Source: Edaphobacter dinghuensis | GTDB taxonomy: Bacteria; Acidobacteriota; Terriglobia; Terriglobales; Acidobacteriaceae | DNA: 64,000 bases | Direction: 5' to 3' | Assembly: GCF_014640335.1 (NCBI RefSeq) | Contig: NZ_BMGT01000003.1 | Coordinates: 913,149 to 977,148, forward strand | Part shown: positions 42,296-51,737 of the stretch, piece after piece | How positions within the stretch are numbered: position 1 is the first letter of the stretch | How the letters are laid out: the number at the start of each line of letters is the position of its first letter | The notes under the pieces: model-generated | What the model saw: the letters and a program-made list of their open reading frames with translations, nothing else | Told to the model about the DNA's origin: nothing | The model's database searches: none | Made by a program: the position numbers and the translations under genes

Positions 42296-44767
42296 CTAAA
42301 CAGCGGTCAGCGCAAGGCCAGCTGCCTTCTCTTCGCCATCCGCCGCAATAGGACGGTAGAACAGCGCGTTGTTTTCCATGTAGACCTCAAGGAACGCAGG
42401 CCGCTGCACGATACCCCCGCCGATTAAGGCTTCCGAGAGCGGATCCTCAACGTACTTCTGCAACGCGCGACGCAACGGACGAGCGCCGTAGGTGCGGTCA
42501 GAGGCAGTCTTCTCGATGATCCACTTCTTGGCTTCATCGGTCACAGAAATCGTGATCGCCTTATGCACCAGGTTCACGTTGAGCTGCTGTACCAGCAGTT
42601 CGAGAATCTGCATCAGGTCCTGATCCGACAGCGAGGTAAAGATGATGATCTCGTCGAGACGGTTCAGGAACTCCGGATTGAAGGTGCGCTTCACCTCTCC
42701 GCGTACGAGCTCTTCCATCTTGTCGAGCACCATGTCTTCCTTTTCGCTCTGGAAGCCAAGCCCCTGCCGCTTCTGCAGATGCTTCGCGCCAATGTTCGAG
42801 GTCATGATGATGATCGTGTTCTTGTAGTCGACCGTATTGCCAAGGCCATCGGTCAACTGGCCATCTTCAAAGACCTGCAGCAGCAGGTTGAAGACATCCG
42901 GGTGCGCCTTCTCGATCTCGTCGAGCAGTACAACGCAGTACGGATTGCGCTTGACGCGCTCGGTAAGCTGGCCGCCCTCTTCGTAGCCGACATATCCCGG
43001 AGGCGAACCGATCAGCTTGCTGACCGAGTGCTTCTCCATGAACTCCGACATATCGAAGCGAATCAGCGACTTTTCCGAACCGAACAGGAACTGCGCCAGC
43101 GTGCGCGCCATCTCGGTTTTGCCGACACCGGTAGGTCCAAGGAACAGGAAGCTGCCGATCGGACGTGCCGGATTCTTGAGGCCTGCACGTGAGCGGCGAA
43201 TCGCCCGTGCCAGCGCCGAGATCGCCTTGTCCTGCGAGATCACGCGCTTGTGCAGCTCTTCTTCTACGCGCAGCAGCCGTTGCGTCTCCTCTTCCTTCAA
43301 TGAAGTAATAGGAACGCCTGTCCAGCGGCTGACAACATCCTCGATGTCCTCGCGCGTCACAATACCTGCCGACGAATCATCAAGGTGATACTTGTCGCGG
43401 AGAGCCCGCAGGTTCTCGCGCTCCTTCCGCTCCTCGTCCGAATAGAAACGCGCCTTCTCAAACTCATGGTTCGCAATGGCGTTTTCCATCCGGTGCACGA
43501 TGAACTTGATGCGCTTCTGCACCTCGGTCAATTCTTCCGGCAACGAAGTCTGCCGCAGCTTTACTCGCGCGCCCGCTTCGTCGATCAGGTCAATCGCCTT
43601 ATCGGGAAGGAAGCGGTCGGGAATATAGCGGCTCGAGTGCGAGACAGAGAAGGTGATCGCATCATCGGTGTAGCTGACAGCATGGAACTTCTCATACTTG
43701 TCTTTAATGCCCATGATGATCTTGATCGCATCTTCTTCGCTGGGCGGCGGAACCTTCACGGCCTGAAAACGCCGCTCGAGCGAACGGTCCTTCTCGATCG
43801 ATTTGCGATACTCCGCCGGGGTCGTCGCGCCAATGCACTGAATCTCGCCACGGCTCAGCGCCGGTTTCAAGATGTTTGCTGCATCGAGCGAGCCTTCGGC
43901 CGATCCTGCGCCGACCAGTGTATGCAACTCGTCAATGAAGACGATGGAGTTCTGGTTCTCCATCAACTCCTTCATGATCGTCTTGAGGCGCTCTTCAAAC
44001 TGCCCGCGATACTTGGTTCCAGCGACGATCAGCGAAAGATCGAGCGCCAGCACCCGCTTATCGGCGAGGAAACTGGGCACCTCGCCGTCAGCGATCTTCT
44101 GGGCCAATCCTTCGACGATGGCGGTTTTACCAACGCCAGGCTCGCCGATCAGGACAGGATTATTCTTCGTCCGGCGGCATAGGATCTGGATGACACGATC
44201 TACTTCGGCATCGCGCCCGACCAGCGGATCGAGCTGCTGATCCATCGCGGACTGCGTAAGGTCGCGCGAGAACTCTGCCAGCATGCTCTGCTCGCCGCGC
44301 TGGCTCTTGCTGCCACCTTGTGCGGTGGGCACCTTCTCCTGCGTCGTTCGCTGCAACTCCTCGCGAATGGCAGGCAGCCTTAAACCACGCTCGGTGAGAA
44401 TTTCGGCAGCAAAGCACTTCTCTTCGCGTAGTAGTCCCAACAGCAGATGTTCCGTGCCGATGTGTTTGTGAGAGAGCCGCTCGGCTTCTTCCGCAGCGTA
44501 GGCCAGCACTCGCTTGCACTCGTTCGACAGAGGCAGATCGACCGAGGTCGAAACCTTCTCCCGAATGGTCGTATGTCCTTCAATCTGCTTGCGTATGGAT
44601 TCAACCGATGCGTGCGACCGCAAAAAGCGGTTCGTCAACGCCTTGTCCTCCCGCAGCAACCCCAGCAACAGGTGCTCTGTCTCGATATAAGGCGACCCGA
44701 ACTGGCTGGCCTCGTACCGAGCAAAGAAGATCACCCTCCGCGCCTTCTCCGTATAGCGTTCGAACAT
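42296..44767 (-). CDS. clpC: ATP-dependent Clp protease ATP-binding subunit ClpC
   Basis: The 823-residue Hsp100 unfoldase has two N-terminal Clp repeats (about 1-145), AAA+ module 1 with GEPGVGKTA, a middle domain carrying a UVR-like segment (about 415-450), AAA+ module 2 with [11 protein letters not shown], and a D2-small domain. It feeds proteins to ClpP, which is not encoded here. The UVR/M-domain length marks ClpC rather than ClpA or ClpB. ATG 44767 ([11 protein letters not shown]) has GGGGAG 5 bases upstream; the open frame extends to 44812 but the earlier residues do not fit the family. The Clp N-domain binds adaptors such as MecA in other phyla. Confidence 0.94.
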   Translation of the reverse strand: MFERYTEKARRVIFFARYEASQFGSPYIETEHLLLGLLREDKALTNRFLRSHASVESIRKQIEGHTTIREKVSTSVDLPLSNECKRVLAYAAEEAERLSHKHIGTEHLLLGLLREEKCFAAEILTERGLRLPAIREELQRTTQEKVPTAQGGSKSQRGEQSMLAEFSRDLTQSAMDQQLDPLVGRDAEVDRVIQILCRRTKNNPVLIGEPGVGKTAIVEGLAQKIADGEVPSFLADKRVLALDLSLIVAGTKYRGQFEERLKTIMKELMENQNSIVFIDELHTLVGAGSAEGSLDAANILKPALSRGEIQCIGATTPAEYRKSIEKDRSLERRFQAVKVPPPSEEDAIKIIMGIKDKYEKFHAVSYTDDAITFSVSHSSRYIPDRFLPDKAIDLIDEAGARVKLRQTSLPEELTEVQKRIKFIVHRMENAIANHEFEKARFYSDEERKERENLRALRDKYHLDDSSAGIVTREDIEDVVSRWTGVPITSLKEEETQRLLRVEEELHKRVISQDKAISALARAIRRSRAGLKNPARPIGSFLFLGPTGVGKTEMARTLAQFLFGSEKSLIRFDMSEFMEKHSVSKLIGSPPGYVGYEEGGQLTERVKRNPYCVVLLDEIEKAHPDVFNLLLQVFEDGQLTDGLGNTVDYKNTIIIMTSNIGAKHLQKRQGLGFQSEKEDMVLDKMEELVRGEVKRTFNPEFLNRLDEIIIFTSLSDQDLMQILELLVQQLNVNLVHKAITISVTDEAKKWIIEKTASDRTYGARPLRRALQKYVEDPLSEALIGGGIVQRPAFLEVYMENNALFYRPIAADGEEKAAGLALTAV

Positions 44768-44987
44768 GTTCTCCCCTTCAACGCCGGCCACCACCCAGCC
44801 CGAAGGCCGCATAGCGCCGTTGGTACCTTACCCATCCCTGCGTCGACTGCCCGCAAGGACAATCAGGCTACTTCAGACTGCGAAGCATCCATCCCACTTC
44901 TATCAGTGTAGTCGCCTGCGCAACACATCTGGAAATACCTCAAAAGTTATGCAATACCCTAGCACTGTCTATTAGATGAGTGCTGTG

Positions 44988-45012
44988 CAAAAAAGGCACC
45001 AAACCTGGTGCA
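44988..45012 (-). terminator. Terminator after lolD
   Basis: On the minus strand a 6-7 bp stem, GCACCA with TGGTGC, is followed by TTTTTT, directly after the lolD stop. Confidence 0.8.
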
Positions 45013-45786
45013 TCACTCCAGCACCTCCTCCAACCGTCCTTCTTTAAGCCGCAGCATTCGCCCGCAACGTCCTGCAAATTCAAGACTATGCGTGACAATT
45101 ACGCTGGTTAGCCCATGAGCTACATGCAATCCCTGAATCAGCCCAAAGACCGTCTCCGCCGTCTTTCCATCGAGGTCCCCGGTCGGCTCATCTGCCAGAA
45201 GGATCTTCGGTTCCGTCACCAGCGCCCGCGCCAGCGATACCCTCTGCTGCTCGCCTCCGCTCAACTCGCCGCTGCGATGCTCGGCCCGTTCCGCCAGCCC
45301 GACCTCACCCAGCCAGACCCGCGCCCGCTCCAAGGCGGACGAACGCCCCATCCCGCGAGCCAGCAATGGCATAGCAACGTTTTCCAGTGCCGTAAACTCC
45401 GGCAGCAGGTAGTGAAACTGCCAAACATACCCAACATCCCTGTTCCTGAAGTCCGCCGCCTGTCCCGCAGAGAAGGTGCTCAACCGGCTGGTACCGCACC
45501 AGACCTCGCCTGCCGTCGGCCTGTCCAGCGCGGCCAGCAGATGCAGCAGGGAGCTCTTACCCGCGCCGCTCTCTCCAACGATGGCCACCATCTCACCGGC
45601 ATGAACCACCAGATCGAGGCTGCGAAAGAGCTCCAGCTCCCCGCGTCCGGCAGCGCCGGGAACAGCGGCATAGGTCTTCGTCAGCCCCTCGGCACGCAGC
45701 ACGACGGTCGCCTGGGTTGTACCCGGCAATGGCTCCAGCGTTCTCTCCGAATCTCCCCCAATGCGCTCAGCCACGGATCGCTCCAT
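45013..45786 (-). CDS. lolD: Lipoprotein-releasing ABC ATPase (LolD-like)
   Basis: The 257-residue ATPase has Walker A GESGAGKSSLL, a Q-loop YVWQFHYLLPEFTALENV (the QFHYLLPEFTA wording is typical of LolD), signature GELSGGEQQRVSLARAL, and Walker B ILLADEPTGDLD. It energises release of outer-membrane lipoproteins with the LolC-like permease at 46239-47525. An upstream frame extends to 45849 inside the preceding gene; ATG 45786 seems more natural, overlapping that gene by 20 bases, but the start is uncertain. It is the last gene of the operon, closed by a terminator. Confidence 0.87.
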   Translation of the reverse strand: MERSVAERIGGDSERTLEPLPGTTQATVVLRAEGLTKTYAAVPGAAGRGELELFRSLDLVVHAGEMVAIVGESGAGKSSLLHLLAALDRPTAGEVWCGTSRLSTFSAGQAADFRNRDVGYVWQFHYLLPEFTALENVAMPLLARGMGRSSALERARVWLGEVGLAERAEHRSGELSGGEQQRVSLARALVTEPKILLADEPTGDLDGKTAETVFGLIQGLHVAHGLTSVIVTHSLEFAGRCGRMLRLKEGRLEEVLE

Positions 45787-46246
45787 CAACCTTTGTGCCG
45801 GCGTGGCCGGGATACGCTCCCAGCGAAATCGCAATCCGGTTCCACGCATTGATCGTCGTAATGGTCAGCGTAAGATTCACCGTCTCCACATCGCTGAAGT
45901 GCGCTCGAACCTGCTGATACACCTCGTCGGGAGCATGGCCTTCCTGAATATTCGTCACCGCTTCGGTCCAAGCCAGCGCCGCCCGTTCCCGCTGCGTATA
46001 GCCATCCGAGTTGCGCCACTCCGCCAGTCGCTCAATTCGCTCTGCCGGTTCATTCAACTTCCGTAGTTCGGCAGCATGCAAGTGGACGCAGTACTCGCAG
46101 CCGTTCATCAGCGAAGCGCGCAGTCTCACGAATCCAAGCAATGATGCCTCGAGCCCAGTTCCTGTATTCAGATAATGCTCGAGCGCGCGCATCTTCTCCA
46201 GGCCTTCCGGTGCCAACTGCCCATACTTCAACCGTGGTTCACTCAT
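45767..46246 (-). CDS. AhpD-like carboxymuconolactone decarboxylase family protein
   Basis: The 158-residue all-alpha protein has the CxxC-x2-H centre SLMNGCEYCVHLHAAELRK, which in AhpD carries out peroxide or thiol chemistry, and the usual AALAWTEAVT helix. ATG 46246 overlaps the stop of the LolC-like gene by 8 bases, and its end overlaps lolD, so the redox protein is embedded inside the lol operon. That placement is unusual: known AhpD-like genes sit with peroxidases or stand alone. The partner reductant is unknown. Confidence 0.87.
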   Translation of the reverse strand: MSEPRLKYGQLAPEGLEKMRALEHYLNTGTGLEASLLGFVRLRASLMNGCEYCVHLHAAELRKLNEPAERIERLAEWRNSDGYTQRERAALAWTEAVTNIQEGHAPDEVYQQVRAHFSDVETVNLTLTITTINAWNRIAISLGAYPGHAGTKVDGAIRG

Positions 46247-47525
46247 AGCGCAAAGCCTCCGCAGGCAGCACCTTCGCCGCCGATCTCGACGGATACAGCG
46301 TAGCAATCAAGCTCACTCCTAGTGATACCGAAGCCACAACCACGGCATCCCAGATTCGCGGCGCAAACGGCAGATAGTCGATCGAATAAACCGAAGCATC
46401 CAGATGGATAAAGCGGTAGTGCCCACCCAACCAGCTCACGCCATATCCCAGCACCAATCCAATCACCGTGCCGATGATGGAGATCAGTAATCCCTGCAAC
46501 AAAAAGATCCGCCGAACCTGCTCCGCCCGCACGCCGAAGCTCATCAGCACGGCGATGTCCTTGGTCTTCTCCATCACCATCATCGTCAGTGCAATCAGAA
46601 TATTCAGCGCCGCCACGCACACGATCAGCGCCAGCACGATAAATGTCACATACTGTTCCAGCTTCAGTGCGCGGAACAACTCGCGGTTCTGCTCCATCCA
46701 GTTCGTTGTCTCAAAGCCCGGTCCCGCAGCCTGTTCAATGGCTTTGCCGATCCTGTCTGCGTGATAGAGATCATCCACCTTGAAGCTGATCACCGAGATC
46801 AGATCAGGCTCACTGAAGAGCTTCTGCGCATCCGACAACCGTACAAAGGTATAGCCAACGTCGTACTGATAGAACCCCGATTTGAAGATTCCCACAACGC
46901 GAAACCGCTGATAGCGCGGCACCAGCCCCAGCGGCGTCAGTTCTCCCTGCGGACTCGTCACCAGCACGTCGTCTCCAACCCCTGCGCCAACCGTGTCGGC
47001 CAAATCCTTCCCAATCACAATCGGCGGAATGGCTTGCACCGCCACCGAATCGTGTGCCCCATCTCCCGTTTCTGGGACATGGGCTTTCGAACCATCAACC
47101 GGCTCTAACTCCTTAGCCGATCCCTCGGTCACCGACTGCAGCAGATCGCCGACCCTGCGCTCATCGGCAGGAATCACTCCTTTGACCAGCGCACCGCCGC
47201 TCCTCGCTCCCCGAGAAATCAACACCTGCCCATACAGCCCGGGAGCAGCCGCGGTCACATGAGGAAGCTTTTCCAGCTTCTCAAGCAGAGGTCGCCAGTC
47301 GCGAATGCCATCGGCCTTAATCCGCATGAGGTCCACATGCGACGTCGAACCCACCAGTCTCGCCTGCAAGTCTTGCTGCATTCCATTCGTAATTGCCAGC
47401 GCAATAATCAGCGAGGCCACTCCGGCTGCGACGCCGATCACCGAGATCGCCGTGATGACCCCCACCACTGCCTGTCGCCGCTTGGCCCGCAGATACCGCG
47501 TCGCAATAAATAATTCAAATCGCAT
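46239..47525 (-). CDS. Lipoprotein-releasing permease (LolC/LolE-like)
   Basis: The 428-residue inner membrane protein has TM1 at about 20-45 (TAISVIGVAAGVASLIIALAI), a MacB_PCD periplasmic domain, then an FtsX permease block with three further helices ending LPAEALRYE. The architecture matches LolC/LolE. Only one permease gene is present, so it may act as a homodimer (LolF-like). The periplasmic domain includes a palindromic element at 47051-47089, read in frame as KAHVPETGDGAHD (about residues 146-158), absent from ordinary LolC. It is followed by the AhpD-like gene and lolD in one operon. Confidence 0.88.
   Translation of the reverse strand: MRFELFIATRYLRAKRRQAVVGVITAISVIGVAAGVASLIIALAITNGMQQDLQARLVGSTSHVDLMRIKADGIRDWRPLLEKLEKLPHVTAAAPGLYGQVLISRGARSGGALVKGVIPADERRVGDLLQSVTEGSAKELEPVDGSKAHVPETGDGAHDSVAVQAIPPIVIGKDLADTVGAGVGDDVLVTSPQGELTPLGLVPRYQRFRVVGIFKSGFYQYDVGYTFVRLSDAQKLFSEPDLISVISFKVDDLYHADRIGKAIEQAAGPGFETTNWMEQNRELFRALKLEQYVTFIVLALIVCVAALNILIALTMMVMEKTKDIAVLMSFGVRAEQVRRIFLLQGLLISIIGTVIGLVLGYGVSWLGGHYRFIHLDASVYSIDYLPFAPRIWDAVVVASVSLGVSLIATLYPSRSAAKVLPAEALRYE
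47051..47089 (-). repeat. In-frame palindromic element in lolC-like gene
   Basis: On the minus strand the core is CCCATGTCCC, loop AGAAAC, GGGAGATGGG, then GCAC: a 10-bp stem with one mismatch. It matches the two elements in mutS in stem, loop form AGANNC, trailing GGCAC and reading frame, encoding AHVPETGDGAH. Confidence 0.75.
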
Positions 47526-47571
47526 TGAACCCCAGCTTACTATCCGCCGCCGCTCCGCACGCAGGCAATCT

Positions 47572-48222
47572 CTAATGCGCGATCACGCGGGGCAGGTTCC
47601 AGTGCTGCCACACCGCAACCATGCGAAGCACAAAGCAGGCAGCCGCGCCCACGCTCATTACAAGTCCACGAGGCAGCTTTATTCTTATGCCCACCACCAC
47701 AACAATCGCGCCAGCCAACGCCGCGGCTGCGTACACGTCTGTTCGCAACACGGCGGGAATTTGTGCAAGCAGCACGTCACGAATCGTGCCGCCGCCTACC
47801 CCGGTCACGCCTCCCATCAACACCGCGATCAGGGGATTGATGCCAAATTCAAGCGCCTTCTCCGCTCCAGCCACAGCGAAAAGTCCCAGGCCAGCCGCAT
47901 CGAGAGTGATCATCAATGGCTGCGGGACGTTTTGAAAGAACTGGTAGAAAAAGAAGACCGTGCCGCCGCCGGCCAGAGCCGTCGCACCATAGCGCCAGTC
48001 GCGAATGCTGTTGGGCGGCACCGCGCCGATCAGCATGTCGCGGATGATTCCTCCGCCCAGCGCAGTTGCAAACGACAGAACCAGCAAGCCAAGAATATCG
48101 AGGTTCGCCCGGATCGCCGTCATCGCTCCTTCCACGGCAAAGACATATGTTCCCAGCAGATCGACCGCTAGCAGCAGGAAGTCAGGATGATATCGGGCAA
48201 ACCTGCGCCGAGCTTCCGTCAT
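47572..48222 (-). CDS. TRIC/UPF0126 family membrane protein
   Basis: The 216-residue protein has six or seven TM helices in two tandem repeats: GTYVFAVEGAMTAIRANLD and ALGGGIIRDMLIG in the first, then GLFAVAGAEKALEFG and GVGGGTIRDVLLAQIP in the second. The GGGxxRD repeats identify the bacterial TRIC channel family (YadS/YicG-like), proposed potassium-type cation channels. ATG 48222 has GGAGG 5 bases upstream. It is preceded by a terminator for the upstream dehydrogenase gene, so it has its own promoter or partial read-through. Confidence 0.9.
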   Translation of the reverse strand: MTEARRRFARYHPDFLLLAVDLLGTYVFAVEGAMTAIRANLDILGLLVLSFATALGGGIIRDMLIGAVPPNSIRDWRYGATALAGGGTVFFFYQFFQNVPQPLMITLDAAGLGLFAVAGAEKALEFGINPLIAVLMGGVTGVGGGTIRDVLLAQIPAVLRTDVYAAAALAGAIVVVVGIRIKLPRGLVMSVGAAACFVLRMVAVWQHWNLPRVIAH

Positions 48223-48237
48223 GCATCCTCCGAAAAA

Positions 48238-48264
48238 AGGCGAAAGCCGAAGCTCTCGCCTTTT
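48238..48264 (-). terminator. Terminator after alcohol dehydrogenase gene
   Basis: The stem AAGGCGAAAGC pairs with GCTCTCGCCTT (one mismatch) and is followed by TTTTTTC on the minus strand, 18 bases past the dehydrogenase stop. It sits just ahead of the next ribosome site. Confidence 0.75.
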
Positions 48265-48281
48265 CATCTCACACGGCCATG

Positions 48282-49289
48282 CTAGTTGGCCAGAACCGCC
48301 CTGTATCTCACTTGATTTTTCTTCACCTTCGCCACGGCATCGTTTGCCTTGTTCATGGCAAAGCGCTCGGTAATTGCTTTGACTCCGTGGCGCGCAGCAA
48401 CATCCAGCATCTCGTAAAGATCACGCGGGCTGCCGGTCGGGCTTCCTGAGATAGCCCTTTGCGCTCCCAGCAGCGAGAACGCCTGAATCTGTATCGGCGA
48501 CGGAGGAACGCCGACCACGCAGAGCATTCCCTTGGGACGAAGCGCATTCACATACCCTTGCCAGTCCTGGTCCGCGCTCACGGTCGAGAGCAGAAAATCG
48601 AACGACCCCGCGACCTTCTTCAGCGCTCCCGTGTCCTGCGTGTTCAGGAAGTGATGTGCTCCCAGCTCCCGCGCCTCTGCTTCTTTGTCCTTCGAGGTCG
48701 AAAATGCCGTCACTTCGGCGCCAAACGCCTTGGCAAATTGAATTCCGAGATGCCCCAGCCCGCCAATTCCAATCACGCCCACACGAGACGACGGACGGAT
48801 CCCATGATTTCGCAGAGGACTATAGACCGTAATTCCCGCACATAGCAGCGGAGCCACATTTTCGCTCTCAAGCACTGCGGGCACCGGAATCGCGAATCGA
48901 GCATTGACGCGAATCCTGTCCGCGTAGCCTCCATTGCGCCCGACGCAAGTGGGTTGCGATTTGGCGCAGAGGTGCTCATCGCCCTGGCGGCACCACTCGC
49001 ACACACCGCAGCTATCCGCCTGCCAGCCCACGCCGACCCGGTCTCCCACCTTCCGGTCTGGTACGCCGCTGCCCACGGCAACTACTGTTCCCACGATCTC
49101 ATGGCCTGGGATGAATGGATATTTGCTGAATCCCCAGTCGTTGTCGATCAGGTGGATATCGCTATGGCACACACCGCAATGCGAGATCTTGATCTCGACT
49201 TCGTTCGCCTGCAACTCACCTGGGTCGTACTTATAGGGCAACAAATGCGCACCGGCCGCGTGCACAGCCAAACCATGTATCTCACTCAT
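48282..49289 (-). CDS. NAD(P)-dependent zinc alcohol dehydrogenase (YahK/CAD-like)
   Basis: The 335-residue MDR enzyme has catalytic zinc residues in SHCGVCHSDIHLI and GHEIVG, structural zinc cysteines in CGVCEWCRQGDEHLC, and a cofactor site IGIGGLGHLGIQFAKAFG. The residues after strand two, FSTSKDKE, suggest NADP preference. It resembles YahK and cinnamyl-type aldehyde reductases that reduce a broad range of aldehydes. ATG 49289 with AAAGGAAAG upstream is preferred over ATG 49328. It is single-gene, closed by a terminator. Confidence 0.89.
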   Translation of the reverse strand: MSEIHGLAVHAAGAHLLPYKYDPGELQANEVEIKISHCGVCHSDIHLIDNDWGFSKYPFIPGHEIVGTVVAVGSGVPDRKVGDRVGVGWQADSCGVCEWCRQGDEHLCAKSQPTCVGRNGGYADRIRVNARFAIPVPAVLESENVAPLLCAGITVYSPLRNHGIRPSSRVGVIGIGGLGHLGIQFAKAFGAEVTAFSTSKDKEAEARELGAHHFLNTQDTGALKKVAGSFDFLLSTVSADQDWQGYVNALRPKGMLCVVGVPPSPIQIQAFSLLGAQRAISGSPTGSPRDLYEMLDVAARHGVKAITERFAMNKANDAVAKVKKNQVRYRAVLAN

Positions 49290-49470
49290 TTGAAGTCTTT
49301 CCTTTGGGTGCCTGATGTACTCGTCCACACCCGTTGTCTGATGCTACAACATCACCCTTGACAAAAATATTTCAACCCTCGAGTGCGGTTGGCATAAAGC
49401 TGCAAAATCTTGCGAGATAAGCTGTTGCGCTCGTTGCCGGATCAGGGAAGCGGTTCAACTTAATGGATTC

Positions 49471-50436
49471 TCAGGCATTTAGCAATTCCAAAGCGCCCTT
49501 CGACTTCAGATCGTCGGCCACCCAGCGACCCAGGCATTCTGCCGTTGTGTCGAGGGGGGCGGCAGTGTCGATCTGAATCATGGCTTCGCCGTCCGGTGCG
49601 AGCACCTGGGCAAACATGCGCCACTTTTCGAACTCCGGAACACAGTGGATGCCAATGGGAATTGAGCAGCCTCCGCCGAGAGCGTCAAGGGCGACACGTT
49701 CGGCCTCGACGCAGAAGCGCGTCTCAGGATGATTGAAGCAGGCGACTGCCTGACGAATGTACGCGTCGCGGCCTTCGTCGATGACGTGCTCGGTGCTGCG
49801 GGTTTCGATGGCCAGCGCGCCTTGACCGGGCGCGGGACAAAGTTCTTCGGGGGAGAAGCGATGATGCACCCATTCGGCGCGCTTGAGACGGTCGAGACCG
49901 GCGGCGGCGAGAACCAGAGCGTCGCATTGGCCAGCTTCGAGCTTCTTGAGGCGCGTGTCGATGTTGCCGCGAATGTCGACGAACTCGACATCGGGACGCA
50001 GGGCGAGAAGTTGGGCGCGGCGGCGCGGGCTTGTTGTGCCGATTTTTCCGTTCAGGGGCAGCGTGTTGAGCGACCAATAAGGCTCGCAGACCCAGACATC
50101 GCGGGCGTCGGCGCGTTTGGGAATGGCCGCGAGGGTGAACTGCGGCGCGAGTTTTGTGGGCAGGTCTTTGAGGCTGTGGACGGCGAGATCGATGCGACCT
50201 TCTTCGAGCGCTTCCTCGATCTCCTTGATAAAGATGCCTTTGCCATCGAGGTTTGGGGGCGCGACAAAGCCGGGTTGCTGCATGCGATCGCCGGTCGTGC
50301 GAATGACCTCAAGCTCGACGTGATAACCAGCGTCGCGCAGGGCATAGAGAATGTGATTGGCTTGCCAGAGCGCAAGCTGGGAGCCGCGTGAACCTATGCG
50401 GATAGGATTTTTGGGGTGGTTAAATTCGCTGCTCAT
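49471..50436 (-). CDS. hemC: Hydroxymethylbilane synthase (porphobilinogen deaminase)
   Basis: The 321-residue enzyme joins four porphobilinogens to hydroxymethylbilane. Motifs: RIGSRGSQLALWQA at the N-terminus, LDGKGIFIKEIEEALEEGRID, VHSLKDLP with the Asp region, IGTTSPRRRAQL, and the cofactor-attachment Cys in ALGGGCSIPIG at about residue 257. The length is normal. It lies on the same strand as hemA 2 kb upstream, but a FecR-type gene with its own terminator stands between, so it is probably separately transcribed. Confidence 0.95.
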   Translation of the reverse strand: MSSEFNHPKNPIRIGSRGSQLALWQANHILYALRDAGYHVELEVIRTTGDRMQQPGFVAPPNLDGKGIFIKEIEEALEEGRIDLAVHSLKDLPTKLAPQFTLAAIPKRADARDVWVCEPYWSLNTLPLNGKIGTTSPRRRAQLLALRPDVEFVDIRGNIDTRLKKLEAGQCDALVLAAAGLDRLKRAEWVHHRFSPEELCPAPGQGALAIETRSTEHVIDEGRDAYIRQAVACFNHPETRFCVEAERVALDALGGGCSIPIGIHCVPEFEKWRMFAQVLAPDGEAMIQIDTAAPLDTTAECLGRWVADDLKSKGALELLNA

Positions 50437-50665
50437 AGGTTTTGTTTTGATTGTAGGCGAGTGATTGCATTTTGGTTAATTGCGATAGTTTTCGACTTTT
50501 GAAGGTGGGTCCCCACCCCCTGTACTTAAAGTCCAAAAGTCTTCAAAAGAAAAGGCTTAAGTCCAGACAAGGGTACAGACCTTTTTCGTTGGCTGCGTTA
50601 AACAGCCCTGATCTGCGGGGAGGATTTGTCAAGTTTTCTTATGCTGGTATGGGGCGGTCAGGCGG
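50437..50665. other. Intergenic stretch with a GGTGGG hairpin, possible dispersed element
   Basis: The 229 bases upstream of hemC hold a small perfect hairpin (GGTGGG-TC-CCCACC at 50504-50517), followed by runs such as ACTTAAAGTCC and GGCTTAAGTCC, two related half-repeats about 30 bases apart. No ORF is convincing. The layout looks like a mobile non-coding repeat of the host genome, but only one copy is visible here. Confidence 0.3.
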
Positions 50666-50704
50666 CAAAAAAAATCTGCCGGCTGAGAGATCAGCCGGCA
50701 GATA
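50666..50704 (-). terminator. Strong terminator after FecR-type gene
   Basis: A perfect 13-bp stem (ATCTGCCGGCTGA with TCAGCCGGCAGAT) is followed on the minus strand by eight Ts, 14 bases past the stop of the FecR-type gene. Confidence 0.93.
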
Positions 50705-50717
50705 GAGGCTTTGTGGT

Positions 50718-51737
50718 TTAGCGGTGTCCGCCGCCGCCACCTCCACCACCGTGGAAGCCGCCGCCACCGCCTGCACTGCCGCCGCGAAAGCCGCCTCCGC
50801 CTCCCTGGTAGCCTCCGCTGGGGTGAGCGACGACGTGACCGTTATCACCCCTGACGGGGCCGGGATGAGGATGGCTGTATCCATAGTTTCCGCGGTAGCC
50901 ATAGAAGCCGGGACGACGATAGACGAAGCCGCCGCCGTAGATGTAGTAGGGCGAGTAGAAGCCAAAGCCGAAGGGGTTCCAGAACATTCCGTCTCCGGGG
51001 AGCCAGGTGTAGCCGAAGGGGCCGCCTGCCCAATACCAGCCGGGGGTGAAACCACCGTATCCGGCGTACGAGGATGCAAGATCGATGTTGGCGTCACCGA
51101 GGTAGGCGGAACGGAGGCTGCTCCATTTATAGAGGTCGTCGTTCTTGGCCTGATCCTTGTCGAAGCGTTGCGGTTTGATGGCTTCGCCGTTCAGGACGAG
51201 CTGACGGCCGCCTTTGACCTCGACGGGTTTGATGTTGGTCTGGAGGTTCTGCCCGGGATAGACGGCAGCCTTGCCGTCGAAGACACGGACGATCGAGTTG
51301 TTGGCGTCGAAGCCATAGAGGCCATGCTGGAGCAGTTGGGTCTGGCCGTTGGGGAGATCGATGAGGACGGTGTTCTGCTTGTAGATCTGGTCGACCTCGA
51401 CGCTGGCGTTGCCGCGTTCTAGCCTGACTTCGGTGTGGGTCAGATCGGGCGAGACCATCTGCACGGTGCTGTCGTCTCCGAGGCGAAGGAAGATGCCGGG
51501 AGTGAGGAGTATCTCAGCTTTGCCGTTGGCGGTGGCAATGACCTGGCCGGGCTGCATCTCGGTTCGGCCTACGGAACGACGGGAGAGTTGGTGGCCTTCT
51601 ATCGAGGCTTGTCCTTCTACGTAATTAAGAGTGCCGGGGCTGGCTGGGTTCGCGTTCTGCCCATATTGGCCGAAGGCGGGCGCGCACAGAGTCGCCAGAG
51701 AGAGAACCAAGAGCGCTTTGAAGTTTGGTGTCGACAT
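50718..51737 (-). CDS. Exported FecR-domain protein with Gly/Tyr-rich tail
   Basis: The 339-residue precursor has a signal peptide (ALLVLSLATLCAPAFGQ), a FecR-like beta domain (about 35-150, with QVIATANGKAEILLTPG and LRLGDDSTVQMVSPD), and a region KDQAKNDDLYKWSSLRSAYLG. The last third is rich in Tyr, Pro and Gly, finishing in poly-glycine blocks with scattered Arg, Phe and His. It has no TM helix after the signal, so it is not a classic anti-sigma FecR. A periplasmic or surface structural role is likely but unproven. It is a single-gene unit between hemA and hemC. Confidence 0.8.
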   Translation of the reverse strand: MSTPNFKALLVLSLATLCAPAFGQYGQNANPASPGTLNYVEGQASIEGHQLSRRSVGRTEMQPGQVIATANGKAEILLTPGIFLRLGDDSTVQMVSPDLTHTEVRLERGNASVEVDQIYKQNTVLIDLPNGQTQLLQHGLYGFDANNSIVRVFDGKAAVYPGQNLQTNIKPVEVKGGRQLVLNGEAIKPQRFDKDQAKNDDLYKWSSLRSAYLGDANIDLASSYAGYGGFTPGWYWAGGPFGYTWLPGDGMFWNPFGFGFYSPYYIYGGGFVYRRPGFYGYRGNYGYSHPHPGPVRGDNGHVVAHPSGGYQGGGGGFRGGSAGGGGGFHGGGGGGGGHR

